Part shown: positions 34,765 to 42,992 of the stretch, in pieces
How positions within the stretch are numbered: position 1 is the stretch's first letter
How the letters are laid out: each line of letters begins with the position of its first letter
Assembly (NCBI RefSeq): GCF_034531395.1
Contig: NZ_JARVCO010000006.1
Span: 107,072 to 171,071 of the forward strand
Source of the DNA: Pontiella agarivorans
Lineage (GTDB): Bacteria > Verrucomicrobiota > Kiritimatiellia > Kiritimatiellales > Pontiellaceae
Reading direction: 5' to 3'
DNA: 64,000 nucleotides
Notes under the pieces: model-generated
Databases searched by the model: none
What the model was told of the DNA's origin: nothing
The model's input: only the letters and a program-made list of their open reading frames with translations
Translations under genes and position numbers: made by a program

Positions 34765-35550
34765 CTAAATAATACCGGCTTCCTTCGCCATCTTCTGCAA
34801 GGCCTCAATCGCCGCCCGGCCCTCGTCGCCGAGATCGAGCGTAAAATCATTTACATAGGTTTTAATGTGCTCCGTCGTCACCTCATCGGCAAGCTCCTGC
34901 GCGTGCTCTTTGACATAGTCTTTCGTCGATTCCGGATCATCAAACGCGTGCTGTATGGATGCTTTGAGCCGCTGTTCGATCTCCGCAATTTTTGCCGGTC
35001 CCAGCCGTTTGTGCGCCGCGATGCAGCCCAGCGGAATCGGCTGTCCGGTTGTACTTTCCCACCAGTCGCCCAGATCTTCCAGACATTGGAACCCCTGCTC
35101 CTCATAAACAAAGCGCCCCTCGTGGATAATGACGCCGGCGTCGGCCTTCCCCGATTCCACCGCATCCATAATCTGATCAAAGGGCATGAAGTTCCGGTTT
35201 TTCAGCTTCGGATTCCACAGCCGCAGCAGCAGGTGCGCCGTGGTGTATTTTCCGGGCACCGCAATGACCGATTCCTCCGTCAGAGGTTTACCGTTTTTTG
35301 AAATCACCAGCGGCCCGCAACCGCGCCCCAGCGCCGAACCGCACTGCAGCAGTTCATACTGTTCCTGCACCAGCAGCCAGGCGTGATACGACAGCTTCGT
35401 TACATCGAGCTTTTCTTCGAAAGCCCACTCATTCAGCGTTTCGACATCGTGCAAATGCGTACAAATATCCGCCTGTTTCGCCAGCTTGAAAAAGATGAAT
35501 GTGTCGTTCGGACACGTGGAATAGCCAATATTTACAAGGTTCTTTTGCAT
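34765..35550 (-). CDS. mqnD: 1,4-dihydroxy-6-naphthoate synthase
   Basis: Converts cyclic dehypoxanthine futalosine to 1,4-dihydroxy-6-naphthoate in the futalosine menaquinone route. The 261 residues are an MqnA/MqnD periplasmic-binding-protein fold: IGYSTCPNDTFIFFKLA at the start, DVTKLSYHAWLLVQEQYELL, the glycine-rich GSALGRGCGPLVISK, VIAVPGKYTTAHLLLRLW, ADAGVIIHEGRFVYEEQG and PIPLGCIAAHKRL. The S-x-C-x-N-D start distinguishes MqnD from MqnA. It is the first gene of the cluster, divergent from cysJ, with the transposase module immediately downstream. Confidence 0.95.
   Translation of the reverse strand: MQKNLVNIGYSTCPNDTFIFFKLAKQADICTHLHDVETLNEWAFEEKLDVTKLSYHAWLLVQEQYELLQCGSALGRGCGPLVISKNGKPLTEESVIAVPGKYTTAHLLLRLWNPKLKNRNFMPFDQIMDAVESGKADAGVIIHEGRFVYEEQGFQCLEDLGDWWESTTGQPIPLGCIAAHKRLGPAKIAEIEQRLKASIQHAFDDPESTKDYVKEHAQELADEVTTEHIKTYVNDFTLDLGDEGRAAIEALQKMAKEAGII
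35077..35091. repeat. Palindrome copy TTCCA-GACAT-TGGAA
   Basis: Exact copy inside mqnD; the coding strand reads FQCLE. Same centre as the copy in the mqnB domain. Confidence 0.9.
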
Positions 35551-35727
35551 ATACTTACAAATTTATAGGTGTATAAATCGCTTAATTTACGTACATTAAT
35601 TTAAATTTATGATTGATCCGATCACCTTTCCGGTTATTATCCGCGCCATCAATTTCAAAAACCGAAGGGCAGAACAAACGGGAAATGGTTCCGTTCAGAA
35701 GGTATAGAAACAAGGATTTAAGAAAAA
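35551..35727. promoter_or_regulatory. Divergent promoter region between mqnD and cysJ
   Basis: An AT-rich island (about 35555-35640, TTACAAATTTATAGGTGTATAAA and TTAATTTAAATTTATGATTG parts) contrasts with the GC-rich genes on both sides and must hold promoters for both operons. No specific operator could be assigned. Confidence 0.5.
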
Positions 35728-37536
35728 ATGTCAACACAACCTACACCAAACACGGGGCTTGATGCCCAACTCGTCGGCCAGCTGAATGCACTGGCTGCTT
35801 CGCTCACCCCGGCCCAGCTCGCCTGGGTTGGTGGATACTTCACCGGACTCAGCGCCCAGAACGCCGGCTCCGCCCTTCCGGCTGTTGCCGCCGCAGGCGG
35901 CGGCGATCCGGAAGCCGTACTGACCGTTCTTTACGGTTCGCAGACCGGGCACGCCCGGTCCGTGGCGGAAGAACTGCGCGATGCCGCACAGGAAGCCGGT
36001 CTCGCTGTGGAGCTGGTTTCCATGGGTAAATTTAAAGAGAAAAACCTCAAAAAGCTTAAATACGTCGCCGTCGTGACGTCCACCCAGGGCGAAGGCGATC
36101 CGCCGGATGATGCGCTCAATCTGGTGGAATACATGAATTCCAACAAGGCCCCGAAACTCGAAGACTTCCAATTCGCGGTGCTCGGCCTCGGCGACAGCTC
36201 CTATGAATTCTACTGCAAAACCGGTAAGGATTTCGATGCCCGTCTTGAAGAGCTCGGCGGAAAACGAATTCTCGATCGCGTCGATCTGGATGTGGATTTT
36301 GACGACGGTGCCGAAGCGTGGATCCCGCAAGCGGTTGAAGCATTCAAGGACATCATTCCCGCCGGCGGCGCATCAGCGGCGGCTCCGGCCACAGGCAGTT
36401 TCGGAGCGACCGCACCGGCTGTTCATTACAGCCGTAAAAAACCGCTGCAGACCCGCCTGCTCACCTGCCAGAAAATCACCGGACGCCATTCCGAAAAAGA
36501 TATCCGCCACATTGAAATCGATCTGGAAGATTCGGGGCTCACCTATCAGCCGGGCGATGCACTGGGCATCTACTTCAAAAATGATGAAGAGCTGGTAAAT
36601 GATCTGCTCAGACTGCTGGAGATCGATCCGGCCGAAACCGTGCATGTAAACGACGAACCCAAACCGGTGAAAAACGCATTGCTCGAAAATTATGAGCTCA
36701 CCCTGCTGCACCCGGGATTTGTTACGGAATATACCGAGCTCACCGAAGCGCCCGAACTGATGAAAATCGTCGCAGAAACTGAATCGCTGCGCGACTATGT
36801 GGAAACCCGCCAGATTATTGATGTGGTGCGTGAATATCCCGATGCCCTGGCCCCGGAAATCTTTATCGGTCTGCTGCGCAAACTGACGCCGCGCCTTTAC
36901 TCCATTGCCTCCAGCCAGAGCGAAGTGGAAGAGGAAGTGCATCTGACCGTCGGCGTGGTGGAATATGAAGCGCACGGCTATCCCCACCTCGGCGGCGCGT
37001 CGGGCTATCTCGGCCACCGTCTGAACGAAGGCGAAGATGTGCTGATTTATGTGGAATCCAACGATAATTTCCGCCTGCCGGAAGATGACAACACGCCGAT
37101 CATCATGATTGGCCCGGGAACCGGTGTTGCTCCGTTCCGCGCCTTTATGCAGGAGCGCGCCGCAAAGGATGCGCCCGGCGACAGCTGGCTCTTTTTCGGC
37201 AATCCGCACTTTACCGAGGATTTCCTCTACCAGACCGAATGGCAGGAGTTTCTTGAAGACGGCGCACTGACTAAAATCGATCTCGCCTTCTCGCGCGACC
37301 AGGAACACAAAGTGTATGTCCAGCACCGTATCACCGAGCAGGCCCGGGAACTCTGGAACTGGATCCAGCGCGGTGCTCATATTTATGTCTGCGGCGATGA
37401 ATCCCGTATGGCGCACGATGTCCACCAGGCCCTGCTCGATGTCGTGGCCGAAAAAGGCGGATACAGCACCGAGGAAGCCGAAGATTATCTCGTACAGCTC
37501 CGCAAGGACGGACGCTACCAGAAGGATGTGTATTAA
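35728..37536 (+). CDS. cysJ: Assimilatory sulfite reductase (NADPH) flavoprotein alpha subunit
   Basis: Passes electrons from NADPH via FAD and FMN to CysI. The 602 residues are in the normal order. After about 70 residues comes a flavodoxin domain (VLTVLYGSQTGHARSVAEEL; STQGEGDPPDDA; LGLGDSSYEFYCKTG), then a variable linker. The FAD domain includes YQPGDALGIYFKND and PRLYSIASS (the RxYS motif). The NADPH domain has IIMIGPGTGVAPFRAFMQER and YVCGDESRMAHDV, with the C-terminal KDGRYQKDVY conserved in CysJ. AAGG lies rather far upstream of the ATG. It is the first gene of cysJ-cysI-cysH, 11 bases from cysI. Confidence 0.96.
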   Translation: MSTQPTPNTGLDAQLVGQLNALAASLTPAQLAWVGGYFTGLSAQNAGSALPAVAAAGGGDPEAVLTVLYGSQTGHARSVAEELRDAAQEAGLAVELVSMGKFKEKNLKKLKYVAVVTSTQGEGDPPDDALNLVEYMNSNKAPKLEDFQFAVLGLGDSSYEFYCKTGKDFDARLEELGGKRILDRVDLDVDFDDGAEAWIPQAVEAFKDIIPAGGASAAAPATGSFGATAPAVHYSRKKPLQTRLLTCQKITGRHSEKDIRHIEIDLEDSGLTYQPGDALGIYFKNDEELVNDLLRLLEIDPAETVHVNDEPKPVKNALLENYELTLLHPGFVTEYTELTEAPELMKIVAETESLRDYVETRQIIDVVREYPDALAPEIFIGLLRKLTPRLYSIASSQSEVEEEVHLTVGVVEYEAHGYPHLGGASGYLGHRLNEGEDVLIYVESNDNFRLPEDDNTPIIMIGPGTGVAPFRAFMQERAAKDAPGDSWLFFGNPHFTEDFLYQTEWQEFLEDGALTKIDLAFSRDQEHKVYVQHRITEQARELWNWIQRGAHIYVCGDESRMAHDVHQALLDVVAEKGGYSTEEAEDYLVQLRKDGRYQKDVY

Positions 37537-37547
37537 GGAGATTTCCA

Positions 37548-39272
37548 ATGTCTGAAGAAAAAAAACTGAGTGAAAACGAACACATTAAAGCCCGCAGCCG
37601 CCATCTGCGCGGAACCATTGAAGAAGGTTTGCAGAATCTCGTCACAGGTGCCCTGTCGCCGGATGATACACAGCTCACTAAATTCCATGGTTTTTATCAG
37701 CAGGACGACCGCGACATCCGCGATGAACGCCGGCACCAGAAACTCGAACCGCTGCACAGCTTCATGCTTCGCGCCCGGCTGCCCGGCGGTGTAATTACGG
37801 CCGAACAATGGAAAGCCATCGATGAGATTTCACGCAATCTCACCAGCGGCGGCATCCGCCTGACGACCCGTCAGACCTTTCAGTATCACGGCATTCTCAA
37901 GCGCAATGTAAAACCGCTGATTCAGGGCATCAATAAAGTCATGATCGATTCCGTTGCGGCCTGTGGCGATGTCAACCGAAACGTACTCTGCAACACCAAT
38001 CCGGTGGAATCGGAGCTCCACGAAACCATCTATAACGATGCGGTTGCCGTCAGCAAACACCTGCTGCCGAAAACCGGGGCCTATCATGAAATCTGGCTCG
38101 ATAAGGAAAAGGTCGCCAATTTTGAAGAAGAAGTGGAACCGATTCTCGGCGACACCTATCTGCCGCGCAAATTCAAGATCGCCATTGCCGTCCCTCCCCA
38201 CAACGATGTGGATGTCAACGGCAACGATCTCAGTTTTGTGGCAATCGTCAAAGACGGCAACCTGCTGGGCTACGACGTCCTCGCCGGCGGCGGTATGGGC
38301 GCCTCCCACGGCGAACCCGACACCTATCCGCAGATTGCGAAAAACTTCGGGTTTATTGAACCCCGGGATCTCTGCACCTTTGCAGAAGCCTTTGTCACCA
38401 CCCAGCGCGATTTCGGCGACCGCGAAAATCGCAAACATGCCCGTCTGAAATACACCATCGACGACATGGGCGTGGATACTTTCAAAAGCCACGTGGAAGA
38501 GCGTACCGGCAAAAAATTCAAAAAGGCCAAGCCCTATGAATTCACGATGCACTCCGACCGCTTCGGCTGGGTGGAAAATGCGGACGGCACATGGAATCTT
38601 ACGATGTTCATCGAGCACGGCCGCATCAAAGATTACGAAGACGGCCCGCAAATGATGACCGGACTGTTGAAAATCGCCGATCTGCACCAGGGAAATTTCC
38701 GCATTACCGCCACCCAGAACCTGATCGTGGCGCAGGTGGCCAAAAGTAAAAAAGCCAAAATCGAGAAACTGGCCAAAGAACACGGGCTTTTCCGCCCGGA
38801 AGCCAGCCTGCTGCGTCTGAACAGCATGGCCTGTGTCGCCCTGCCGACCTGCGGACTGGCCATGGCCGAAGCCGAACGTTATCTGCCGGATCTCATCACG
38901 AAACTTGAGGCGATGGTCGACAAATACGGCCTGTCCGATCAGCCGATTGTGATTCGTATGACCGGCTGCCCGAACGGCTGCGCCCGGCCCTATCTGGCGG
39001 AAATCGCTTTTATCGGTAAAGCGCCCGGGAAATACAACCTCTATCTCGGCGGCGACGGCAAAGGCACCCGGCTGGTTAAACTCTACAAGGAAAACATCGG
39101 TGAAGAGGAAATTCTCCAGACTCTGGAACCGCTGATTGAAAGCTATTCCAAAGAACGGAAAAAAGGCGAAGGCTTCGGCGATTTCTGCGTCCGGACCGAA
39201 GTCGTTCCCCCGATCTACGACGGCCGCGATTTCCACAAAAATCCGGAAGGCTTCCTCTCCAGCGGAATTTAA
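37548..39272 (+). CDS. cysI: Assimilatory sulfite reductase hemoprotein beta subunit
   Basis: Six-electron reduction of sulfite to sulfide at a siroheme coupled to a 4Fe-4S cluster. The 574 residues contain the family start SENEHIKARSRHLRG, the sulfite-binding LTTRQTFQYHGILK and CGDVNRNVLCNTNP, and the cluster ligands CVALPTCGLAMAEAERYLP and TGCPNGCARPYLAEIAFIG (C-x5-C and C-x3-C). YNLYLGGDGKGTRL is also typical. AAGGAG lies seven bases before the ATG. It partners with CysJ and is followed, after a 91-base spacer with an inverted repeat, by cysH. Confidence 0.97.
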   Translation: MSEEKKLSENEHIKARSRHLRGTIEEGLQNLVTGALSPDDTQLTKFHGFYQQDDRDIRDERRHQKLEPLHSFMLRARLPGGVITAEQWKAIDEISRNLTSGGIRLTTRQTFQYHGILKRNVKPLIQGINKVMIDSVAACGDVNRNVLCNTNPVESELHETIYNDAVAVSKHLLPKTGAYHEIWLDKEKVANFEEEVEPILGDTYLPRKFKIAIAVPPHNDVDVNGNDLSFVAIVKDGNLLGYDVLAGGGMGASHGEPDTYPQIAKNFGFIEPRDLCTFAEAFVTTQRDFGDRENRKHARLKYTIDDMGVDTFKSHVEERTGKKFKKAKPYEFTMHSDRFGWVENADGTWNLTMFIEHGRIKDYEDGPQMMTGLLKIADLHQGNFRITATQNLIVAQVAKSKKAKIEKLAKEHGLFRPEASLLRLNSMACVALPTCGLAMAEAERYLPDLITKLEAMVDKYGLSDQPIVIRMTGCPNGCARPYLAEIAFIGKAPGKYNLYLGGDGKGTRLVKLYKENIGEEEILQTLEPLIESYSKERKKGEGFGDFCVRTEVVPPIYDGRDFHKNPEGFLSSGI

Positions 39273-39293
39273 GGCACACCCGGTCAAACGTCC

Positions 39294-39337
39294 GAAGGTC
39301 GAATATCCAAGGTTCCCGCCCCGATATTCCGACCTTC
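39294..39337. repeat. Inverted repeat in the cysI-cysH spacer
   Basis: GAAGGTCGAATAT (39294-39306) pairs with ATATTCCGACCTTC (39324-39337) with one bulged base. It may be a processing or attenuating hairpin, or a degraded mobile repeat (more GGTCGAAGACCTGA-like text follows). Confidence 0.6.
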
Positions 39338-39363
39338 GACCTGAAGACCTGAGACCAAATAAA

Positions 39364-40086
39364 ATGAATAATCTAAGTACATTATTTAAAGGCGTAGAAC
39401 CGAAGGACTCCCTCGAAGTCCTCTCCCGGGCCATTGATCATTTCGGCGACGAAATCTGCATGGCGACCAGCTTTCAGGTCGGCGGTCTGGTGCTGCTGGA
39501 CATGCTGCACCAGGTCGGCAAACCGGTGCGCGTTTTTTCCATTGATACGGGACGCCTGCCGGAAGAGACCTACGAATGCGCCGACGCCATCCGTCATAAA
39601 TACGGTATTCATGTGGAATGGGTATTCCCCCGCCACGAAGCCGTTGAAAAACTGGAAACAGACAAAGGACTTTTTTCATTTAAGGAAAGTACCGAGAACC
39701 GGCAGGAGTGCTGCGGCATCCGCAAAGTTGAACCGCTCGGCCGCGCCCTGGAAGGCTATAGCGCATGGATTACCGGGCGCCGCAAAGAACAAAGCAAAAC
39801 CCGCGGCGGCCTTGAATTTATCGAATCCGACCCGGTGCACGAAGGATTGGTTAAAATCAATCCGCTGATCCATTGGTCGAAGGGCGATCTCTGGTATTAT
39901 GCCGAAGAGCACAAAGTTCCCCACAACCGCCTCTACGACGAAGGCTATCTCTCCATCGGCTGTGCTCCCTGCACCCGCCCCTGCCGCGAAGGCGAGGACG
40001 AACGCGCCGGCCGCTGGTGGTGGGAAAGTCCGGAGCACAAAGAGTGCGGCCTGCACCTCAACTTTAAAAACGGCGGCGGCATTTAG
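39364..40086 (+). CDS. cysH: Adenylyl-/phosphoadenylyl-sulfate reductase
   Basis: Reduces activated sulfate to sulfite using thioredoxin/glutathione-type electrons. The 240 residues contain the PP-loop-like fold (MATSFQVGGLVLLDML, RVFSIDTGRLPEETY) and the substrate-binding GRRKEQSKTR region. Two cysteine pairs are present, ECCGIRKVEPLGRAL and IGCAPCTRPCREGED, the CC...CxxC 4Fe-4S ligand pattern. That pattern marks the APS-type (adenylyl-sulfate) reductase rather than the cluster-free PAPS type. The ATG at 39364 gives the family N-terminus; an in-frame extension back into cysI is rejected. No ATP sulfurylase (cysDN/sat) gene is in the window. Confidence 0.94.
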   Translation: MNNLSTLFKGVEPKDSLEVLSRAIDHFGDEICMATSFQVGGLVLLDMLHQVGKPVRVFSIDTGRLPEETYECADAIRHKYGIHVEWVFPRHEAVEKLETDKGLFSFKESTENRQECCGIRKVEPLGRALEGYSAWITGRRKEQSKTRGGLEFIESDPVHEGLVKINPLIHWSKGDLWYYAEEHKVPHNRLYDEGYLSIGCAPCTRPCREGEDERAGRWWWESPEHKECGLHLNFKNGGGI

Positions 40087-40106
40087 CGCAGAAACGATGA
40101 AAAACG

Positions 40107-40132
40107 GGGCGTGAGCAACCCGGTCACGCCCT
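40107..40132 (+). terminator. Weak terminator-like hairpin after cysH
   Basis: GGGCGTGA (40107-40114) pairs with TCACGCCC (40124-40131). No T run follows, so termination is uncertain. Confidence 0.35.
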
Positions 40133-40190
40133 CGCCGTCACGATGCACTCACCTTGCATCCCGCGGCCTGCATCCTGTATCGTGGAATCC

Positions 40191-40826
40191 ATGAAACATC
40201 TCGCGCTATTCTGGATTCCCCTGCTTCTTGCACTCAGCAGCTTTGCCGGCAGCACTGCAGACTTGATCACCAATCCTCAGGCTCGCGAGATCCTGAGCCG
40301 GAATTGTATCCGGCTCGGCACCTCCGAAATCTTACCGGTAAAATTTCAAACCGCCGTGGCCGTGCTGAATAATCCGGAACTGGTGACTGCCGTACAGGAG
40401 GAATTCGCCCGTTCAATTTCCAGCAACGGAACCGTGGATTTTCCAATCATTGGAAACGGCGAACACCGCTATTACTACATCAATGAATACGACCAGCGCA
40501 CCGACCTTACCGAACTCTACAAAAAGCAGACCGACCGCACATCCTACGACTATATCGTTTGGGCCGGCGGAAAACGCCGGTTCGGCTACTACGACGTCAT
40601 CATACACCTGCAGGTCACCGATCTCGGAGATCTCGGCATTCTGTATTCCGTCCACGTGCATGCCTGGCCGCACAGCTGGTTCACCCGCACCTCGCACCGG
40701 CTCGGCTTCACCCGCAGCTATTTTCGGGACAATATGAAATTCATCTCCCGGATCGCCCGGGAAATCGCCCTCGGCCTCTGTGAGCAGGAAGAGATAAACG
40801 CACAGCTGGAGCACGTGACAAAGTAG
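40191..40826 (+). CDS. Secreted protein of unknown function
   Basis: A 211-residue exported protein starting with a clear signal peptide (KHLALFWIPLLLALSSFAG). The mature domain is an alpha/beta globular sequence with many aromatics (HRYYYINEYDQRTDLTELY, YDYIVWAGGKRRFGYYDVII, HVHAWPHSWFTRTSHRLGF). No family is recognised. The ATG at 40191 is chosen because the upstream in-frame codons (from 40143) do not look like protein. Only GGA is visible as a ribosome site. It is convergent with the ThuA-ankyrin gene. A palindrome copy encodes P-I-I-G. Confidence 0.75.
   Translation: MKHLALFWIPLLLALSSFAGSTADLITNPQAREILSRNCIRLGTSEILPVKFQTAVAVLNNPELVTAVQEEFARSISSNGTVDFPIIGNGEHRYYYINEYDQRTDLTELYKKQTDRTSYDYIVWAGGKRRFGYYDVIIHLQVTDLGDLGILYSVHVHAWPHSWFTRTSHRLGFTRSYFRDNMKFISRIAREIALGLCEQEEINAQLEHVTK
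40441..40455. repeat. Palindrome copy TTCCA-ATCAT-TGGAA
   Basis: Exact copy inside the secreted-protein gene, in the frame reading P-I-I-G. Same 15 bases as the copy over the mqnB start codon. Confidence 0.9.
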
Positions 40827-40871
40827 CCGAAGTCCGCCGCGCTTCGTTGCCGCCGACACGGGACGGCGATC

Positions 40872-42182
40872 TTATTTCAAAATCTGCTCCGCCGCTTCGT
40901 TGCCGAGTTCGAGCGCATAATCCAGAGCGGTCATGCCATTGGTTGCCGCAATAGACTGATCCGCTCCGAAGTCGAGCAGCAGGTGAACCATTTCGGGACT
41001 GGCGGAAGCCGAAGCCTCGATCAGCGGAGTGCCGCCCCGTTGGCTGATTGCATTCACTTCGGCACCCTGTTCAACCAGATACGCCGCAACGTCAACGCGA
41101 TCTTTTTCGGCGGCATAGTGCAGCGGCGTCCAGCCCTCATCATCGCGGGCATTGAGGTCCGCCCCGCTGTCCACCAGCAGGCGAACGATTTCAAGGTATC
41201 CGCGGTCGGCCGCCAGATGCAGCGGCGTTTTCAGCGTTCCGGTGCGTTCATCCAGCGCTGCCCCTTTGGCCACCAGCACCTCGGCACATGCCGTTTTACC
41301 GCGTACCGTTGCAAAATGAAGCGGAGTCCAGCCCTGATTATTTTTCTGATTCACATCAGCACCGAGCAGAACGTGGTTTCTCACATCCACGGGATCACCT
41401 TTGGCAATGGCGTGGAGAATCGTTTTGTTTTTTACAAGAATAGGATCAACCGATTCCACCCCGGCATCGGGAACCGTCAGCCCGGCCGACCAGACAATGG
41501 CATTGAGTACCATTTTCCGGAAATTCGGTTCGCCCCAGCTGCTGTGAAAATGCCCGCCTGTAAACCCGAACGCATTATCACCAAACGTCCAGGCCAGCGT
41601 ATGCACCTTCTCCTCCATCGGCGGCTTGGCCATCATCACGGGAAACACATCGCCGAAACGCAGATTGAAATACCACTCGTCCTTCAGTTCATACGGTTTC
41701 AGCCCCCGGGTAATCGGATGCCCGGCCGCAAAAAAGGGATCTTTCACCGTCCAGAGGGGATTGGCCGACTCCGTATCATGATAACAGCCGCCGACCACCT
41801 TCATCAGCGTTTCATCCAACAGCCCCTCGGTGCCGTCCAGGGCATAATGCAGCACCACCAACCCCGTACCGGCGTTTGAAACCTTCAGCAGATCGCCCTC
41901 ATGGCCGATCGCCAGATGATCGTCATTGCCGTCGCAGTAAAGCACCAGCGAATCGGCGGCATCCAGCTGCCCAGCAGCCGGCCATTTTTCCGCACAGACT
42001 GACGCCCGGATCGGCAGCCCCGAATCGTTCAAAGCCTTGGCCAGCAGATCCGCACCGGCGGGATATTCATGTTCCCCCTGCCCGTGGCTCGATTTTCCCG
42101 CCACCAGCAGCACCTGTTTCTGACTGCCCGCCACGACCGCGCCGGCCAATACCATTCCCGCCATCAAAATATATAATTTCAT
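40872..42182 (-). CDS. ThuA-like domain fused to ankyrin repeats, secreted
   Basis: A 436-residue exported protein. The signal peptide is KLYILMAGMVLAGAVVAG. Residues about 20-245 are a ThuA/trehalose-utilisation-like glutamine-amidotransferase fold (VLLVAGKSSHGQGEHEYPAG, VVLHYALDG, GCYHDTESANPLW, GHPITRGLKPYELKDEWYFN, and HTLAWTFGDNAFGFTGGHFH). From about residue 265 come five ankyrin repeats with the TPLH signature (GWTPLHFATVRG, LKTPLHLAADRG, GWTPLHYAAEKD). ThuA-like domains in this group usually act on carbohydrate. The ATG at 42182 overlaps the stop of the cNMP-binding gene by four bases, so translation is coupled. Confidence 0.87.
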   Translation of the reverse strand: MKLYILMAGMVLAGAVVAGSQKQVLLVAGKSSHGQGEHEYPAGADLLAKALNDSGLPIRASVCAEKWPAAGQLDAADSLVLYCDGNDDHLAIGHEGDLLKVSNAGTGLVVLHYALDGTEGLLDETLMKVVGGCYHDTESANPLWTVKDPFFAAGHPITRGLKPYELKDEWYFNLRFGDVFPVMMAKPPMEEKVHTLAWTFGDNAFGFTGGHFHSSWGEPNFRKMVLNAIVWSAGLTVPDAGVESVDPILVKNKTILHAIAKGDPVDVRNHVLLGADVNQKNNQGWTPLHFATVRGKTACAEVLVAKGAALDERTGTLKTPLHLAADRGYLEIVRLLVDSGADLNARDDEGWTPLHYAAEKDRVDVAAYLVEQGAEVNAISQRGGTPLIEASASASPEMVHLLLDFGADQSIAATNGMTALDYALELGNEAAEQILK

Positions 42183-42685
42183 CCCTTTTTCCCTTTTCCT
42201 TCCAAGGCATAGTGCAGCATCACCTCTTCTGTCCGATTCAGGCGACGGCACGCTTCTCGCGCAATATTCATCATCAGCATACCGAACAGCCCGGGGTCCG
42301 TATGATACAAACCGAACAGTTTATCGCGCGGAATCACCAGCAGATCGGCCTCTTCCACCACCAGCGCATCCGCCGTATGCGGATGAATCGCCAGCACCGA
42401 TGTCTCGCCGAAACAGTCACCCGGCCCGAACTCCACCAACTCCATCGGCGTGTCCCCTACCTTTTCCACCAGACGTATCCGGCCCGAACGCACAATCCGG
42501 ATATGGTCCGGCGCATCCCCCTGACGAAATACAAAATCGCCCTTTTCATGATGCTCGGTTTCCAGCATCCGGAAAACCGTATAAAGCTGGGTATCGTCCA
42601 GCGCCCCGAACAGTGAAATATGGTTCAGAATCGGAAGCACCGTCTCCACATCCAGCAGCGGCAGCCTGTATTTCTCAATCGCCAT
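42179..42685 (-). CDS. Cyclic-nucleotide-binding domain protein (Crp/Fnr type, no HTH)
   Basis: A 168-residue cytoplasmic protein that is a single cNMP-binding beta-roll: ISLFGALDDTQLYTVFRMLE, KGDFVFRQGDAPDHIRIVRSGRIRLV, and the phosphate-binding cassette FGPGDCFGETSVLAIHPHTADALV (as FGE-x5-HTA; the classic R is replaced). A C-terminal helix follows. There is no DNA-binding helix-turn-helix, so it is not a transcription factor by itself and may gate a partner. The downstream secreted ThuA-ankyrin gene overlaps it by four bases, a puzzling pairing of a cytoplasmic sensor with an exported protein. Confidence 0.86.
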   Translation of the reverse strand: MAIEKYRLPLLDVETVLPILNHISLFGALDDTQLYTVFRMLETEHHEKGDFVFRQGDAPDHIRIVRSGRIRLVEKVGDTPMELVEFGPGDCFGETSVLAIHPHTADALVVEEADLLVIPRDKLFGLYHTDPGLFGMLMMNIAREACRRLNRTEEVMLHYALEGKGKKG

Positions 42686-42992
42686 GCCCCATGTATACTA
42701 AATCAATGACGGAAAACGGAATCGGAAAACACGGCATATCACTGTTGCGGCGCGGTTCCGTCGCGGCATCTTCCGCCGCTGATCAACCGGCTGGAACAGG
42801 AACATTTCCGCACAGTCATTGAGGCTGTGCCCTATGAATTCCAGAAAAACGGAAACCGGATGCTGACGATTCGTAACGGAGATAAATAAGCACCTGTTCA
42901 ACCGGTTTAACGCAGTACCATTCAGGATCAAATAAACGTGCGTACATTTTCCGTGACACGGGCCTCATGCAAAAGATATACGAAGACCCGTT
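42686..42992. other. Spacer with a possible gene fragment
   Basis: The reading frame 42710-42889 (+) lacks a usual start codon but reads as plausible protein: VPSRHLPPLINRLEQEHFRT, then VIEAVPYEFQKNGNRML, ending at TAA. An ATG at 42706 is in a different frame. It could be the truncated or frameshifted 3' end of a lost gene. The remainder should hold promoters for the divergent cNMP-binding and CobW genes; none is clear. Confidence 0.35.
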
